Assembly: GCA_017645485.1 (NCBI GenBank)
Contig: JAGCOI010000037.1
Coordinates: forward strand, 1 to 6,133
DNA from: Alphaproteobacteria bacterium
GTDB lineage: Bacteria; Pseudomonadota; Alphaproteobacteria; RF32; CAG-239
DNA: 6,133 bases
Direction: 5' to 3'
The position numbers were made by a program, and so were the translations under genes. Below are positions 1 through 5,813 of this stretch, in pieces. The notes below the pieces were generated by a model. The model was not told where the DNA came from. It saw only the letters and a list, made by a program, of their open reading frames with translations, and made no database searches. Numbering within the stretch: position 1 is the first letter of the stretch; the number at the start of each line of letters is the position of its first letter.

Positions 1-774
1 GGTTCGTGTGCAAAAGATGAAAACAGCAGTTGTGAATGGTCTTTTGATGAAACAAGCGGTACATTGACGATTTCGGGCAGTGGAGATATGAAAAATTATA
101 GCGAGGTTTATAGTAATTTAGCCTCATACAATCCGGATAATATCGCGCCATGGTATGAATACGGGCAAAATATTCAAAAAGTTGTGGTTGAAGAGGGTAT
201 TACAAGCATTGGCAATGCCTCTTTTGAAAAGTTGCCTAATTTACAAGAAGCCACCTTACCGCAGGGATTAAAAACAATAGGCAATAATGCTTTTAATAAT
301 TGCGTTGCACTATCAAGTATTAAAATACCGGATACTGTGACATCAATAGGCGGTTGGGCCTTTTATCATACGGATTTGTCTGAAGTTGAATTACCGCCAA
401 ATCTGAGCACTCTTTCTCCAGCAGTATTGTATAGAGTGCCTTTGACAACACTTGTTATTCCGGACAATATAAGCACAATATCAGAAACAGCTTTTAATTA
501 CTGGGCAGAGGCTAGCACAACACTTCAAAATCTTTATTGTCCCGAGCATTTAAAAGAACAGTGTGCGAAAGCGGTTAAAGATTTTACGCTGACACCGGTT
601 AGTATTCAAACCTATCAAAAACTGCCGAACGGAGAGCTGTTAATCGGAGGGAAGTTTTATCAAAATCCGAACGATATTTACGGGGATAATCGCATTAAAA
701 AGCGTATTTATACGGTTAACGAAGCCAATATGCTTTCGGGCAAGAAAAACAAAGTGATGATACGATATAAATAG
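1..774 (+). CDS. BspA-like leucine-rich repeat (LRR_5) protein, 5'-truncated by the window edge
   Basis: The frame is open from base 1, and 257 codons precede the TAG stop at 772-774. A TTG at 64 could be taken as a start, but the upstream codons continue the family pattern (CEWSFDETSGTLTISGSGDM, residues 11-30 of the visible part), so the true start and any signal peptide lie outside. After the GTLTISGSGDM block comes IAPW (48-51), then about five repeats of 22-23 residues (about 58-167) of the form 'L..I.IP..v.sIG..AF', typical of LRR_5/BspA proteins. A non-repeat segment with two cysteines (LYCPEHLKEQC) follows, then a basic tail containing KRIYTVNEAN and ending in VMIRYK. Known members of this family are surface or secreted binding proteins, common in host-associated microbes; ligand binding here is inference. 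The fold assignment is strong and the function is open. The intergenic repeat region separates it from the next gene, so it is probably a separate transcription unit. Confidence 0.9.
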   Translation, partial: GSCAKDENSSCEWSFDETSGTLTISGSGDMKNYSEVYSNLASYNPDNIAPWYEYGQNIQKVVVEEGITSIGNASFEKLPNLQEATLPQGLKTIGNNAFNNCVALSSIKIPDTVTSIGGWAFYHTDLSEVELPPNLSTLSPAVLYRVPLTTLVIPDNISTISETAFNYWAEASTTLQNLYCPEHLKEQCAKAVKDFTLTPVSIQTYQKLPNGELLIGGKFYQNPNDIYGDNRIKKRIYTVNEANMLSGKKNKVMIRYK

Positions 775-816
775 ATGTGCTCATCTTTGATTCTAATGTG
801 ATACGAAAAGAAAGAT

Positions 817-826
817 ACCCTAGGGT
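817..826. repeat. 10-bp perfect palindrome with adjacent TTTAGGG copy
   Basis: The sequence accctagggt reads the same on both strands, and tttaggga follows directly at 827-834, giving two close copies of a TAGGG-type word. It lies about 40 bases after the LRR gene. It could be a protein-binding site, part of a degenerate dispersed element, or chance. It has no T-run, so it is not a terminator. Confidence 0.3.
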
Positions 827-874
827 TTAGGGATAGGATGGCAGAATAAGGGAAGATGCAAAGCGCCTTTGGGG

Positions 875-902
875 ATTGCCGCGCCCTTTCAGGGCTCGCA
901 AT
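875..902. repeat. Imperfect palindromic element (dispersed 'attgc...gcaat' type)
   Basis: Attgc at 875-879 pairs with gcaat at 898-902, and gccct at 883-887 pairs with agggc at 891-895. The loop is ttc, with a small mismatched bulge between the two stems. Elements of the general form 'attgc(c)gc...ctcgcaatgac' occur as dispersed intergenic palindromes in many bacterial genomes; I recognise the pattern but cannot give a database name. There is no T-tract after it, so a terminator role is not supported. Its right arm (ctcgcaatgac) is the unit repeated in tandem immediately downstream. Confidence 0.6.
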
Positions 903-1003
903 GACAGGAGAAAAAAGGCTCGCAATGACAGGAGAAAAAAGGCTCGCAATGACAGGAGGAAAGGGGGCCCGCAATGACAGGAGGAAAGGGGACCCGCAAT
1001 GAC
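893..1003. repeat. Tandem array of four 24-25 bp units plus a partial fifth (cgcaatgac repeat)
   Basis: Units start at 893, 917, 941, 966 and 991. Units 1 and 2 are identical 24-mers with the core cgcaatgacaggag followed by an A-run. Units 3 and 4 are 25-mers in which the A-run has become ggaaaggg; they differ from each other only by t/c at unit position 4. Unit 5 stops after gacccgcaatgac. The array is purine-rich on the + strand and much more GC-rich than the flanking genes. The block contains no convincing gene. The repeat is too short, and has no unique spacers, to be CRISPR. Confidence 0.9.
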
Positions 1004-1032
1004 AAATAATAAGGGTAAAAATGATTTAGGGC

Positions 1033-1060
1033 TTGAAATATAAACTTTAAGATATATTTT
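1033..1060 (+). promoter_or_regulatory. Possible promoter for the HAD phosphatase gene
   Basis: A TTGAAA (1033-1038) resembles a -35 box and TATTTT (1055-1060) a -10 box, with a 16-base spacer. An overlapping TATATT at 1053 would give only 14 bases. The stretch is AT-rich directly after the G-rich repeat array. If the assignment is right, transcription would begin within a few bases of the ATG at 1067, giving a leaderless or nearly leaderless message. AT-rich DNA yields such matches easily, so support is weak. Confidence 0.25.
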
Positions 1061-1066
1061 AGGCGT

Positions 1067-1741
1067 ATGGAAAAATTAGATGTTTCAAAATTAAAGGCTG
1101 TTGTTTTTGATTGGGACAGTACCCTTGCAAACAGCAGACCCGTTCTTATGTCGTGCGTGAACAAAGTGCTTGAATCGTATGGTATGCCCTGTTGGGATGT
1201 TGTTAAAGCCAAACGGGACAACAATCTTTCGTTTCAGGATAATTTTCAAAAAATCTTTGAAGATAAAGCAGAAGAAGCATACGCTTTATATCGGCAGATT
1301 TATTTAAAAAATGTGGCACGTCAAATTACTGCGGCGCCGTTTGCACATGCCTTGCTTCACTTTTTTTATAAGCGCCGTATTCCGATTTGTTTAATGACCA
1401 ATAAAGACAGAATGCTTCTTGATTTTGAATTGCCGATTTTATTTGAGAACGAATATTTTTCAAACATTGTTTGCGGGCATGAAGCGGCTGACAATAAACC
1501 GCACGGCGTGCATTTGACAGAGACGTTGAAAAATATTGTTCGGCCAAATGAGATTTTGCCCGAAACGGTTTGGGTTGTCGGCGACAGTCCGCAAGACAGT
1601 TCGTGCGCTTGTGCTTGCGGTGCACGCGGTATAAGAATAGGTGACGGCTTATGGGAAGAAGAAAAAGAAATGCCTGAAAATTGCATTTTCTTTCATTCAC
1701 TTGTGGATTTTTATGAAAGTCTGCTTTTATCAAATGCGTAA
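1067..1741 (+). CDS. HAD-superfamily hydrolase, phosphoglycolate phosphatase-like (subfamily IA)
   Basis: The 224-residue product shows all four HAD motifs in order. Motif I is VVFDWDSTL, with nucleophile D15 and acid/base D17. Motif II is CLMTNK, with T111. Motif III is the lysine of DNKPHG, K144. Motif IV is VVGDSPQD, with D173 and D177 as likely Mg ligands. The helical stretch between motifs I and II (about 25-90) fits a small C1 cap, as in Gph- or beta-phosphoglucomutase-like enzymes. The length is normal for the family and there is no signal peptide, so it should be a cytoplasmic phosphatase of small metabolites; the substrate cannot be read from sequence. Motif I begins at residue 12, which supports the ATG at 1067, although the only Shine-Dalgarno-like bases (AGG, 1061-1063) lie just 3 bases upstream. 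The next gene begins 42 bases after the stop with no terminator between, so co-transcription is possible. Confidence 0.88.
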   Translation: MEKLDVSKLKAVVFDWDSTLANSRPVLMSCVNKVLESYGMPCWDVVKAKRDNNLSFQDNFQKIFEDKAEEAYALYRQIYLKNVARQITAAPFAHALLHFFYKRRIPICLMTNKDRMLLDFELPILFENEYFSNIVCGHEAADNKPHGVHLTETLKNIVRPNEILPETVWVVGDSPQDSSCACACGARGIRIGDGLWEEEKEMPENCIFFHSLVDFYESLLLSNA

Positions 1742-1770
1742 ACGCTTTACAATTTCGTAAATCAATCAAT

Positions 1771-1775
1771 AAGGA
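1771..1775 (+). promoter_or_regulatory. Ribosome binding site for the gene at 1784
   Basis: AAGGA sits 8 bases before the ATG and fixes the start of the small membrane-anchored protein. Confidence 0.6.
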
Positions 1776-1783
1776 CACTTAAA

Positions 1784-2308
1784 ATGAAATTGAGTAACAA
1801 TGCGGCATTTTACAATAAATTGTTAAACGGCATTGTTGTTTTGGTCGGTTTGTTTTTTGTTGTTGTTTTAAATGTGATGCGTTATGAAAATTTAAGTCGA
1901 ATAAAACCGGCTCAAAAAATTAAATCCGAAACATCAAAAGATTTTTTTGTTTCAATTTCGTTTTATGAAAAACATGCCGATAATCCTAAAATGGTTTTTT
2001 TATATGATGTTGCAGACAGCCTTTATTATGCTTCTGCTTTGTCGTTTATAAAACCTGAAAACAAAGTTTATACGATTGATTGTACCGGCGGGCATGTTGA
2101 GGGTATAAAAACGTTTTTGAAAAATCATTTTGTTAGTGAAGAACCGTGTAAGATTTCAAAGGAAAATCTTGTAAAATTGTTTGAAGAAAAAAATAATGTG
2201 CTTATTATCAATCTTAAAAAAAACAATGCCCGACATGAGGCTGCAGTGTTTGTTGCCGCACGTTTTGAGCTGATGCCGAAGTTAAAAATGATGGAGATAA
2301 AAAAATGA
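1784..2308 (+). CDS. Single-pass membrane-anchored protein of unknown function
   Basis: I do not recognise a family. The 174-residue protein has a short polar N-terminus, one hydrophobic helix (about 16-31, GIVVLVGLFFVVVLNV) and a globular domain of about 140 residues. The residues before the helix carry K2 and K12, and the segment after it is rich in R and K (MRYENLSRIKPAQKIK), so topology is ambiguous: a type II anchor with a periplasmic domain or a cytoplasm-facing domain are both possible. The domain alternates hydrophobic strands and amphipathic helices (MVFLYDVADSLYYA, KVYTIDCTGG, NVLIINLKK), suggesting a small alpha/beta fold. Two cysteines, C100 and C122, lie in it. The start is supported by AAGGA at 1771-1775. 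The last codons overlap the peptidase gene by 4 bases (ATGA), which implies translational coupling and possibly a functional link. Confidence 0.75.
   Translation: MKLSNNAAFYNKLLNGIVVLVGLFFVVVLNVMRYENLSRIKPAQKIKSETSKDFFVSISFYEKHADNPKMVFLYDVADSLYYASALSFIKPENKVYTIDCTGGHVEGIKTFLKNHFVSEEPCKISKENLVKLFEEKNNVLIINLKKNNARHEAAVFVAARFELMPKLKMMEIKK
2293..2296 (+). promoter_or_regulatory. Ribosome binding site inside the preceding gene, for the M49 peptidase
   Basis: GGAG lies within the last codons of the upstream gene, 8 bases before the ATG at 2305. It supports that start over later methionines and fits coupled translation of the two genes. Confidence 0.6.
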
Positions 2309-4014
2309 AACTCGGAAACTTTGAACTTAACTTAACTTCAGAAGAATTAAAGGAAACGGTCTCCTCCAAGATGCGGGATATTGAGCTGATAACGCCTGAA
2401 GATAAAACGTATGCGGCGTTGCCCGAAGGCGATAAAAAAGCTTTGGTGCATTTGATAAAAGCGGCTAAAATAATCAATGATGTTGCCTTAAAACAAGATC
2501 ATGAACTGAATTTGACGCTTAAAAAACTTTTGGAAGATAATTTGGCGCTTGGTGAAGATGTGCGCAACGCCTATAAACTTTTTTTAAGCTTAAACGGTGT
2601 TGCGGGCCTAAACGGTGTTGATAAAGAACCGATTGAAATTTTTAAGGGCGTACATCAAAGCAAAGGTAAAAATTTTTATCCGGCAGACTTAAGTGTTGAA
2701 GAATTTCACGATATCTTGATTAAGATGTTTGAAAACAATAAAATTGAAGAAATTAAGCGTGTGTTATCGGGCAGAACGATGGTCAGGCGCAAAGGTGGTG
2801 AACTTGAGGGGATAGATTATACGGTCTCTTTTGCCAAAGAATTTTCCGAAATTGCCAATGAATTGGAAGTTGCCGCTCATTATGCGACAGAGCATGAATT
2901 TAAGGATTATTTGGGTTGGCAGGCACAAGCCTTGTTGCAAAATAATGAAGATATGGATATGCTCGCCGATAAGCATTGGGCCGTTTTGCAACATAATCGT
3001 TTGGAATTTACGATATCACGCGAAAATTATGAAGATGAATTGACCGGAACGGTTTTTGAAAATCCGCGGCTTAAGGATTTGATTGAACAACATCAAATAG
3101 AAGTTAATCCGAAAGACACCTTGGGTTGCAGAGTGGGTTTGAACAACCTTGAGGGGACGGATTTTATATTAAAATCGAAAGAAACGATTCCTTATTTGGC
3201 GGCGCGTATGCCTTTGTGTGAGCAATATGTGCAAAAAATAGAACAAGGCAACAAGCAAACGATGGTTGATGCCGATTTAATGATGTTAACGGGGGATTAT
3301 GCCATGTGTCGCGGTGGGATTACAACCGCGCAAAATTTACCGAATGATGATAAGTTATCGGTTAAAACAGGCGGCGGCAGACGTAATGTGTATCATCGAC
3401 AGGTCAGATTTTCGGATGATGCGGCACGCACAAAAAAAATGCTTGATGCTTTGGTCGCACCACAATTTCATCAATATTATCAAAAAAATATGATGCATCC
3501 TTTTGTAATAGGTCATGAAAACGGGCATTCGCTCGGGCCGGACAGCTCATATAAAAATGCACTCGGTGTTTATGCACATACGATTGAAGAGCATAAGGCA
3601 AATATTATTTCAGCCTGTTTTTTGGAAGAAATTGCCCGTGCATTCGGTACATATACGGATTTTGAAGTTAAACAGATTTATACAACATGGATTGTCAGCC
3701 TGTTTTTAAAAGCAGAGCCTGTGTTATCCGAGCCGCATCGTGTGGCTGATTTGATGGAGTTTAACCATTTGCTTGAACATCAGGCCATTTGGTTTGACAG
3801 TGAAAACAAACTTCATATTGCATTTGAAAAAATTGCACCGGTTATACATCAATGTTTGCACCAAACAATCGAGGTACAACTTTCAAAATCGCCCGAAACG
3901 GCAAAAAAATTTATAGAAAAATGGTGCAAATGGTCTGATATTTCGGCATATATCGCAAGTGTGCAACAAAAACTCGGCCTTAAACCGTATATTCATCTTA
4001 TAACGAATTTTTAA
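2305..4014 (+). CDS. M49-family (dipeptidyl-peptidase III-like) zinc metallopeptidase
   Basis: The 569-residue product has no signal peptide or membrane segment, so it is probably cytoplasmic. The zinc site is visible as HENGHSLGP (H404, E405, H408), followed 20 residues later by IEEHKAN (E428, E429). Together these match the HExxH...EExxA(D/E) signature of M49-type enzymes, with E429 the likely third zinc ligand. Other blocks fit the bacterial branch: EFKDYLGWQAQALL, YEDEL (242-246), YLAARMP and LPNDD (345-349). Classical dipeptidyl-peptidase III has HExxGH and a longer gap to the glutamate, so this is the shorter HExxH form, sometimes annotated as 'Zn-dependent hydrolase' or, misleadingly, as a Nudix/8-oxo-dGTPase. 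The usual acidic residue after EExxA is asparagine here (N433). The expected role is removing dipeptides from the N-termini of short peptides; activity is inference. The gene overlaps the upstream one by 4 bases, and a 48-base gap without an obvious terminator leads to the next. Confidence 0.85.
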   Translation: MKLGNFELNLTSEELKETVSSKMRDIELITPEDKTYAALPEGDKKALVHLIKAAKIINDVALKQDHELNLTLKKLLEDNLALGEDVRNAYKLFLSLNGVAGLNGVDKEPIEIFKGVHQSKGKNFYPADLSVEEFHDILIKMFENNKIEEIKRVLSGRTMVRRKGGELEGIDYTVSFAKEFSEIANELEVAAHYATEHEFKDYLGWQAQALLQNNEDMDMLADKHWAVLQHNRLEFTISRENYEDELTGTVFENPRLKDLIEQHQIEVNPKDTLGCRVGLNNLEGTDFILKSKETIPYLAARMPLCEQYVQKIEQGNKQTMVDADLMMLTGDYAMCRGGITTAQNLPNDDKLSVKTGGGRRNVYHRQVRFSDDAARTKKMLDALVAPQFHQYYQKNMMHPFVIGHENGHSLGPDSSYKNALGVYAHTIEEHKANIISACFLEEIARAFGTYTDFEVKQIYTTWIVSLFLKAEPVLSEPHRVADLMEFNHLLEHQAIWFDSENKLHIAFEKIAPVIHQCLHQTIEVQLSKSPETAKKFIEKWCKWSDISAYIASVQQKLGLKPYIHLITNF

Positions 4015-4050
4015 GAAAAAATATATATGATATTGTAAATCAAAAAATCA

Positions 4051-4055
4051 GGGAG
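4051..4055 (+). promoter_or_regulatory. Ribosome binding site for the gene at 4063
   Basis: GGGAG lies 7 bases before the ATG, in the AT-rich 48-base gap after the peptidase gene. No promoter or terminator stands out in that gap. Confidence 0.55.
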
Positions 4056-4062
4056 ATAAATA

Positions 4063-4431
4063 ATGTTTGCAAAAATTTTACATGGTCAGCACGAATTAAG
4101 GCAAATGTTTTGGAAGTATGGCGTTTGGGGCGAGATGATTATCGTGTTTTTTTTGTATTTGTTCAGGATTTTTTTGGTGCATAAATTAGACGGCATGACG
4201 CTCGGCTATTATTACAGCAATGTTTTTTCGTTTATTAACATGAATAATACCATTTTGTTTTTGACCATTGCCTATTTTACCATTTTGGCATTTTTAACGT
4301 TTTACAGCATTATTCTTGTTATCGGTATATGGCGCAGTTCGGCGGAATATGATAAAAGCGTTTGGCTTCGTCATCTGGCGCGTATTTTTATTTTAATGGT
4401 TGTGTTTTTGGCCTATAAGGCAGTGTTATAA
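4063..4431 (+). CDS. Small integral membrane protein with three predicted helices
   Basis: The 122-residue protein has hydrophobic segments at about 21-40, 63-89 and 105-121, with a polar basic loop between the last two. That loop starts with the block IGIWRSSAEY (87-96), followed by W101 and HLARI (104-108). A G-I-W-R-S-(A/S) stretch next to the last helix resembles a pattern I recall from uncharacterised proteobacterial membrane proteins, but I cannot name a family. No catalytic residues or transporter signature are apparent. It lies in the inner membrane if the helix assignment holds. Start support is GGGAG at 4051-4055. Its TAA shares one base with the ATG of the following lipoprotein (TAATG), so the two are probably translated together. 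Confidence 0.75.
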   Translation: MFAKILHGQHELRQMFWKYGVWGEMIIVFFLYLFRIFLVHKLDGMTLGYYYSNVFSFINMNNTILFLTIAYFTILAFLTFYSIILVIGIWRSSAEYDKSVWLRHLARIFILMVVFLAYKAVL

Positions 4432-4541
4432 TGAAAAAGATATTGATTTTGATTTGTTTGCTTTTGGTGGTTTCTTGTGTTGCCGGTCAACGTAGCGAAA
4501 AAAGAAATCGCCTGTATACAACGTATGGTTTTTACAACTAG
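4431..4541 (+). CDS. Very short (36 aa) putative lipoprotein
   Basis: ATG at 4431 opens a frame of 36 codons ending with TAG at 4539-4541. The product begins MKKILILICLLLVVSC: two lysines, a hydrophobic core and a lipobox V13-V14-S15-C16, the arrangement cut by lipoprotein signal peptidase. The mature peptide would be about 21 residues (C16 onward, VAGQRSEKRNRLYTTYGFYN), basic and then tyrosine-rich, anchored by its lipidated cysteine. The start overlaps the upstream TAA by one base, and the stop overlaps the Shine-Dalgarno of the next gene, which is how a translated gene packed in an operon looks. It has no strong binding site of its own and probably depends on coupling. The size is comparable to entericidin-type small lipoproteins, but I see no homology. 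It could instead be a remnant of a longer lipoprotein. Confidence 0.65.
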   Translation: MKKILILICLLLVVSCVAGQRSEKRNRLYTTYGFYN

Positions 4542-4545
4542 GAGA
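4540..4545 (+). promoter_or_regulatory. Ribosome binding site overlapping the lipoprotein stop codon
   Basis: AGGAGA shares its first two bases with the TAG at 4539-4541 and lies 7 bases before the ATG at 4553. It is the strongest Shine-Dalgarno in the cluster and decides the start of the deaminase. Confidence 0.7.
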
Positions 4546-4552
4546 TTTTAAA

Positions 4553-5800
4553 ATGCTTTTGTTGAAAAATGTATATCTCGGTGGCAAGACACAAGATATT
4601 TTAATTGAACACAATTGTTTTAAGAAAATTGCAGATGAAATAAATGATGACAATGCTGATATCAAAGATTGTACGGGCAAGGCGATATTGCCCTCTTTTT
4701 GCAATATGCATACGCATGCCGCGATGATGTTCTTAAAAGGTATCGGCGAAGATTTGGAGTTGTTCGATTGGCTGCAGACAAAAATATGGCCGTTGGAAGC
4801 AAAACTGACGGGTGAGGATGTTTATCATCTTTCCAAATTTGCGGCTTTGGAAATGATAAAAACCGGTACGACAATGTTTTTAGATATGTATTTTTATGTC
4901 GAAGAAACAATTAAAGCCATCGATGAAATGGGATTGCGCGCAGTGATTACATATTTAGGTATGGATATGTTTGATGAGGCGGAAACAAAAAGACGTTTGG
5001 AAAATGCCGAAAAATTTATGAAACAAAGTGTGCCTTCAACACGCATTATAAAAGGCTTGTCGGCACATGCCGTATATACCGCTTCGAAAGAATTGATACA
5101 AGGCTTTAAAAAAATTGCAAGAGCACATGATGCGTTTTTTAGCATTCATGTTTCGGAAACAAAAAAAGAAGTTGAAGATTGCTTGAAAAAATACGGAAAA
5201 ACGCCGCTTGCATTGCTGGATGAGTGGGGTGTGTTGGATGAAAAAACCATTGTGGCACATGCCGTACATTTAACAAAGGAAGAAACGGATATTGCAAAAA
5301 AACGCAAGATTGTTTTGGCGCATAATCCGGTATCGAACTTAAAACTAAATTCAGGACAAATGCCTTTGCAAGCTTATTTAGATAAGGGGTTGAGAGTAAC
5401 GCTCGGCACGGACGGTGTGTCATCGAATAATTCGCTTTCAATGATAGATGAAATGAAAACGGCGGCATTGTCCGGCAAAAATATTGCTTCCGATTCAACG
5501 GCGGCCAAAGTTAATGATATTTTCAACATGGCGACAATCAACGGTTTTGAGGCTCTTGGCGTGAAAACAGGCAAAATAGAAGAAGGATACGAAGCTGATT
5601 TCATGTTGGTTGACTTAAATAACCACACATTGTTACCAAACATCAATCTGATATCAAATATGGTGTATGCGGCAGACAGTTCTTGTATAACCGATGTGTT
5701 TTGCCAAGGCAAGCCTTTGATGAAAAATAAATGTGTTGAAAATGAAGACAACATCGTGTTGAATTTTAAGAAAACGTGTGAAGAACTTTTGAAAGATTAA
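4553..5800 (+). CDS. mtaD: 5-methylthioadenosine/S-adenosylhomocysteine deaminase (amidohydrolase superfamily)
   Basis: The 415-residue length is normal for the MTA/SAH deaminase branch of the TRZ/ATZ amidohydrolases. Residues 1-50 and about 360-415 form the split beta-sandwich; the barrel lies between. Metal and catalytic residues are in place: H53 and H55 (MHTHAAM), H199 with E202 (SIHVSE), H236 (AHAVHL) and D287 (LGTDGVSSNN). HNPVSNLKLNSG at 257-268 is another family block, and GFEALGVKTGKIEEGYEADFMLVD marks the usual C-terminal end of the barrel. The enzyme converts MTA or SAH to the inosyl compounds plus ammonia, clearing by-products of polyamine synthesis and methylation. It is cytoplasmic, with no signal. 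A guanine or chlorohydrolase-type activity is the main alternative, since substrate choice within this superfamily cannot be settled by motifs alone. The gene sits 11 bases after the lipoprotein stop and 13 bases before the next ATG. Confidence 0.85.
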   Translation: MLLLKNVYLGGKTQDILIEHNCFKKIADEINDDNADIKDCTGKAILPSFCNMHTHAAMMFLKGIGEDLELFDWLQTKIWPLEAKLTGEDVYHLSKFAALEMIKTGTTMFLDMYFYVEETIKAIDEMGLRAVITYLGMDMFDEAETKRRLENAEKFMKQSVPSTRIIKGLSAHAVYTASKELIQGFKKIARAHDAFFSIHVSETKKEVEDCLKKYGKTPLALLDEWGVLDEKTIVAHAVHLTKEETDIAKKRKIVLAHNPVSNLKLNSGQMPLQAYLDKGLRVTLGTDGVSSNNSLSMIDEMKTAALSGKNIASDSTAAKVNDIFNMATINGFEALGVKTGKIEEGYEADFMLVDLNNHTLLPNINLISNMVYAADSSCITDVFCQGKPLMKNKCVENEDNIVLNFKKTCEELLKD

Positions 5801-5807
5801 GGAAGGA
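5801..5807 (+). promoter_or_regulatory. Ribosome binding site for the gene at 5814
   Basis: GGAAGGA directly follows the deaminase TAA and lies 6 bases before the ATG, supporting a gene that runs off the right edge. Confidence 0.6.
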
Positions 5808-5813
5808 AACAAA

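Noticed and set aside
64..66. TTG as the start codon of the LRR protein
   Set aside because: The frame is open to base 1 and the upstream residues continue the conserved CEWSFDETSGTLTISG block; no Shine-Dalgarno precedes it.
773..786. Rho-independent terminator after the LRR gene (agatg/catct stem)
   Set aside because: The stem has only 5 weak pairs and is followed by ttga rather than a T-run.
893..1003. CRISPR array
   Set aside because: Units abut with no unique spacers, the total unit is 24-25 bases, and no cas gene is nearby.
708..1224. Two minus-strand open frames with repeated peptides such as SPVIAS and SCHCEP
   Set aside because: They are translations of the tandem DNA repeat plus the antisense of the flanking genes, with no binding site or family features.
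2831..3709. Short + strand frames inside the M49 gene in another phase
   Set aside because: They lack binding sites and family features, while the M49 frame is uninterrupted and carries its motifs.
5374..5754. Minus-strand open frame of 126 codons inside the deaminase gene
   Set aside because: It is antisense to a gene with complete catalytic motifs and has no recognisable protein features; the same applies to the minus-strand frames at 1326-1778 and 5139-5498.
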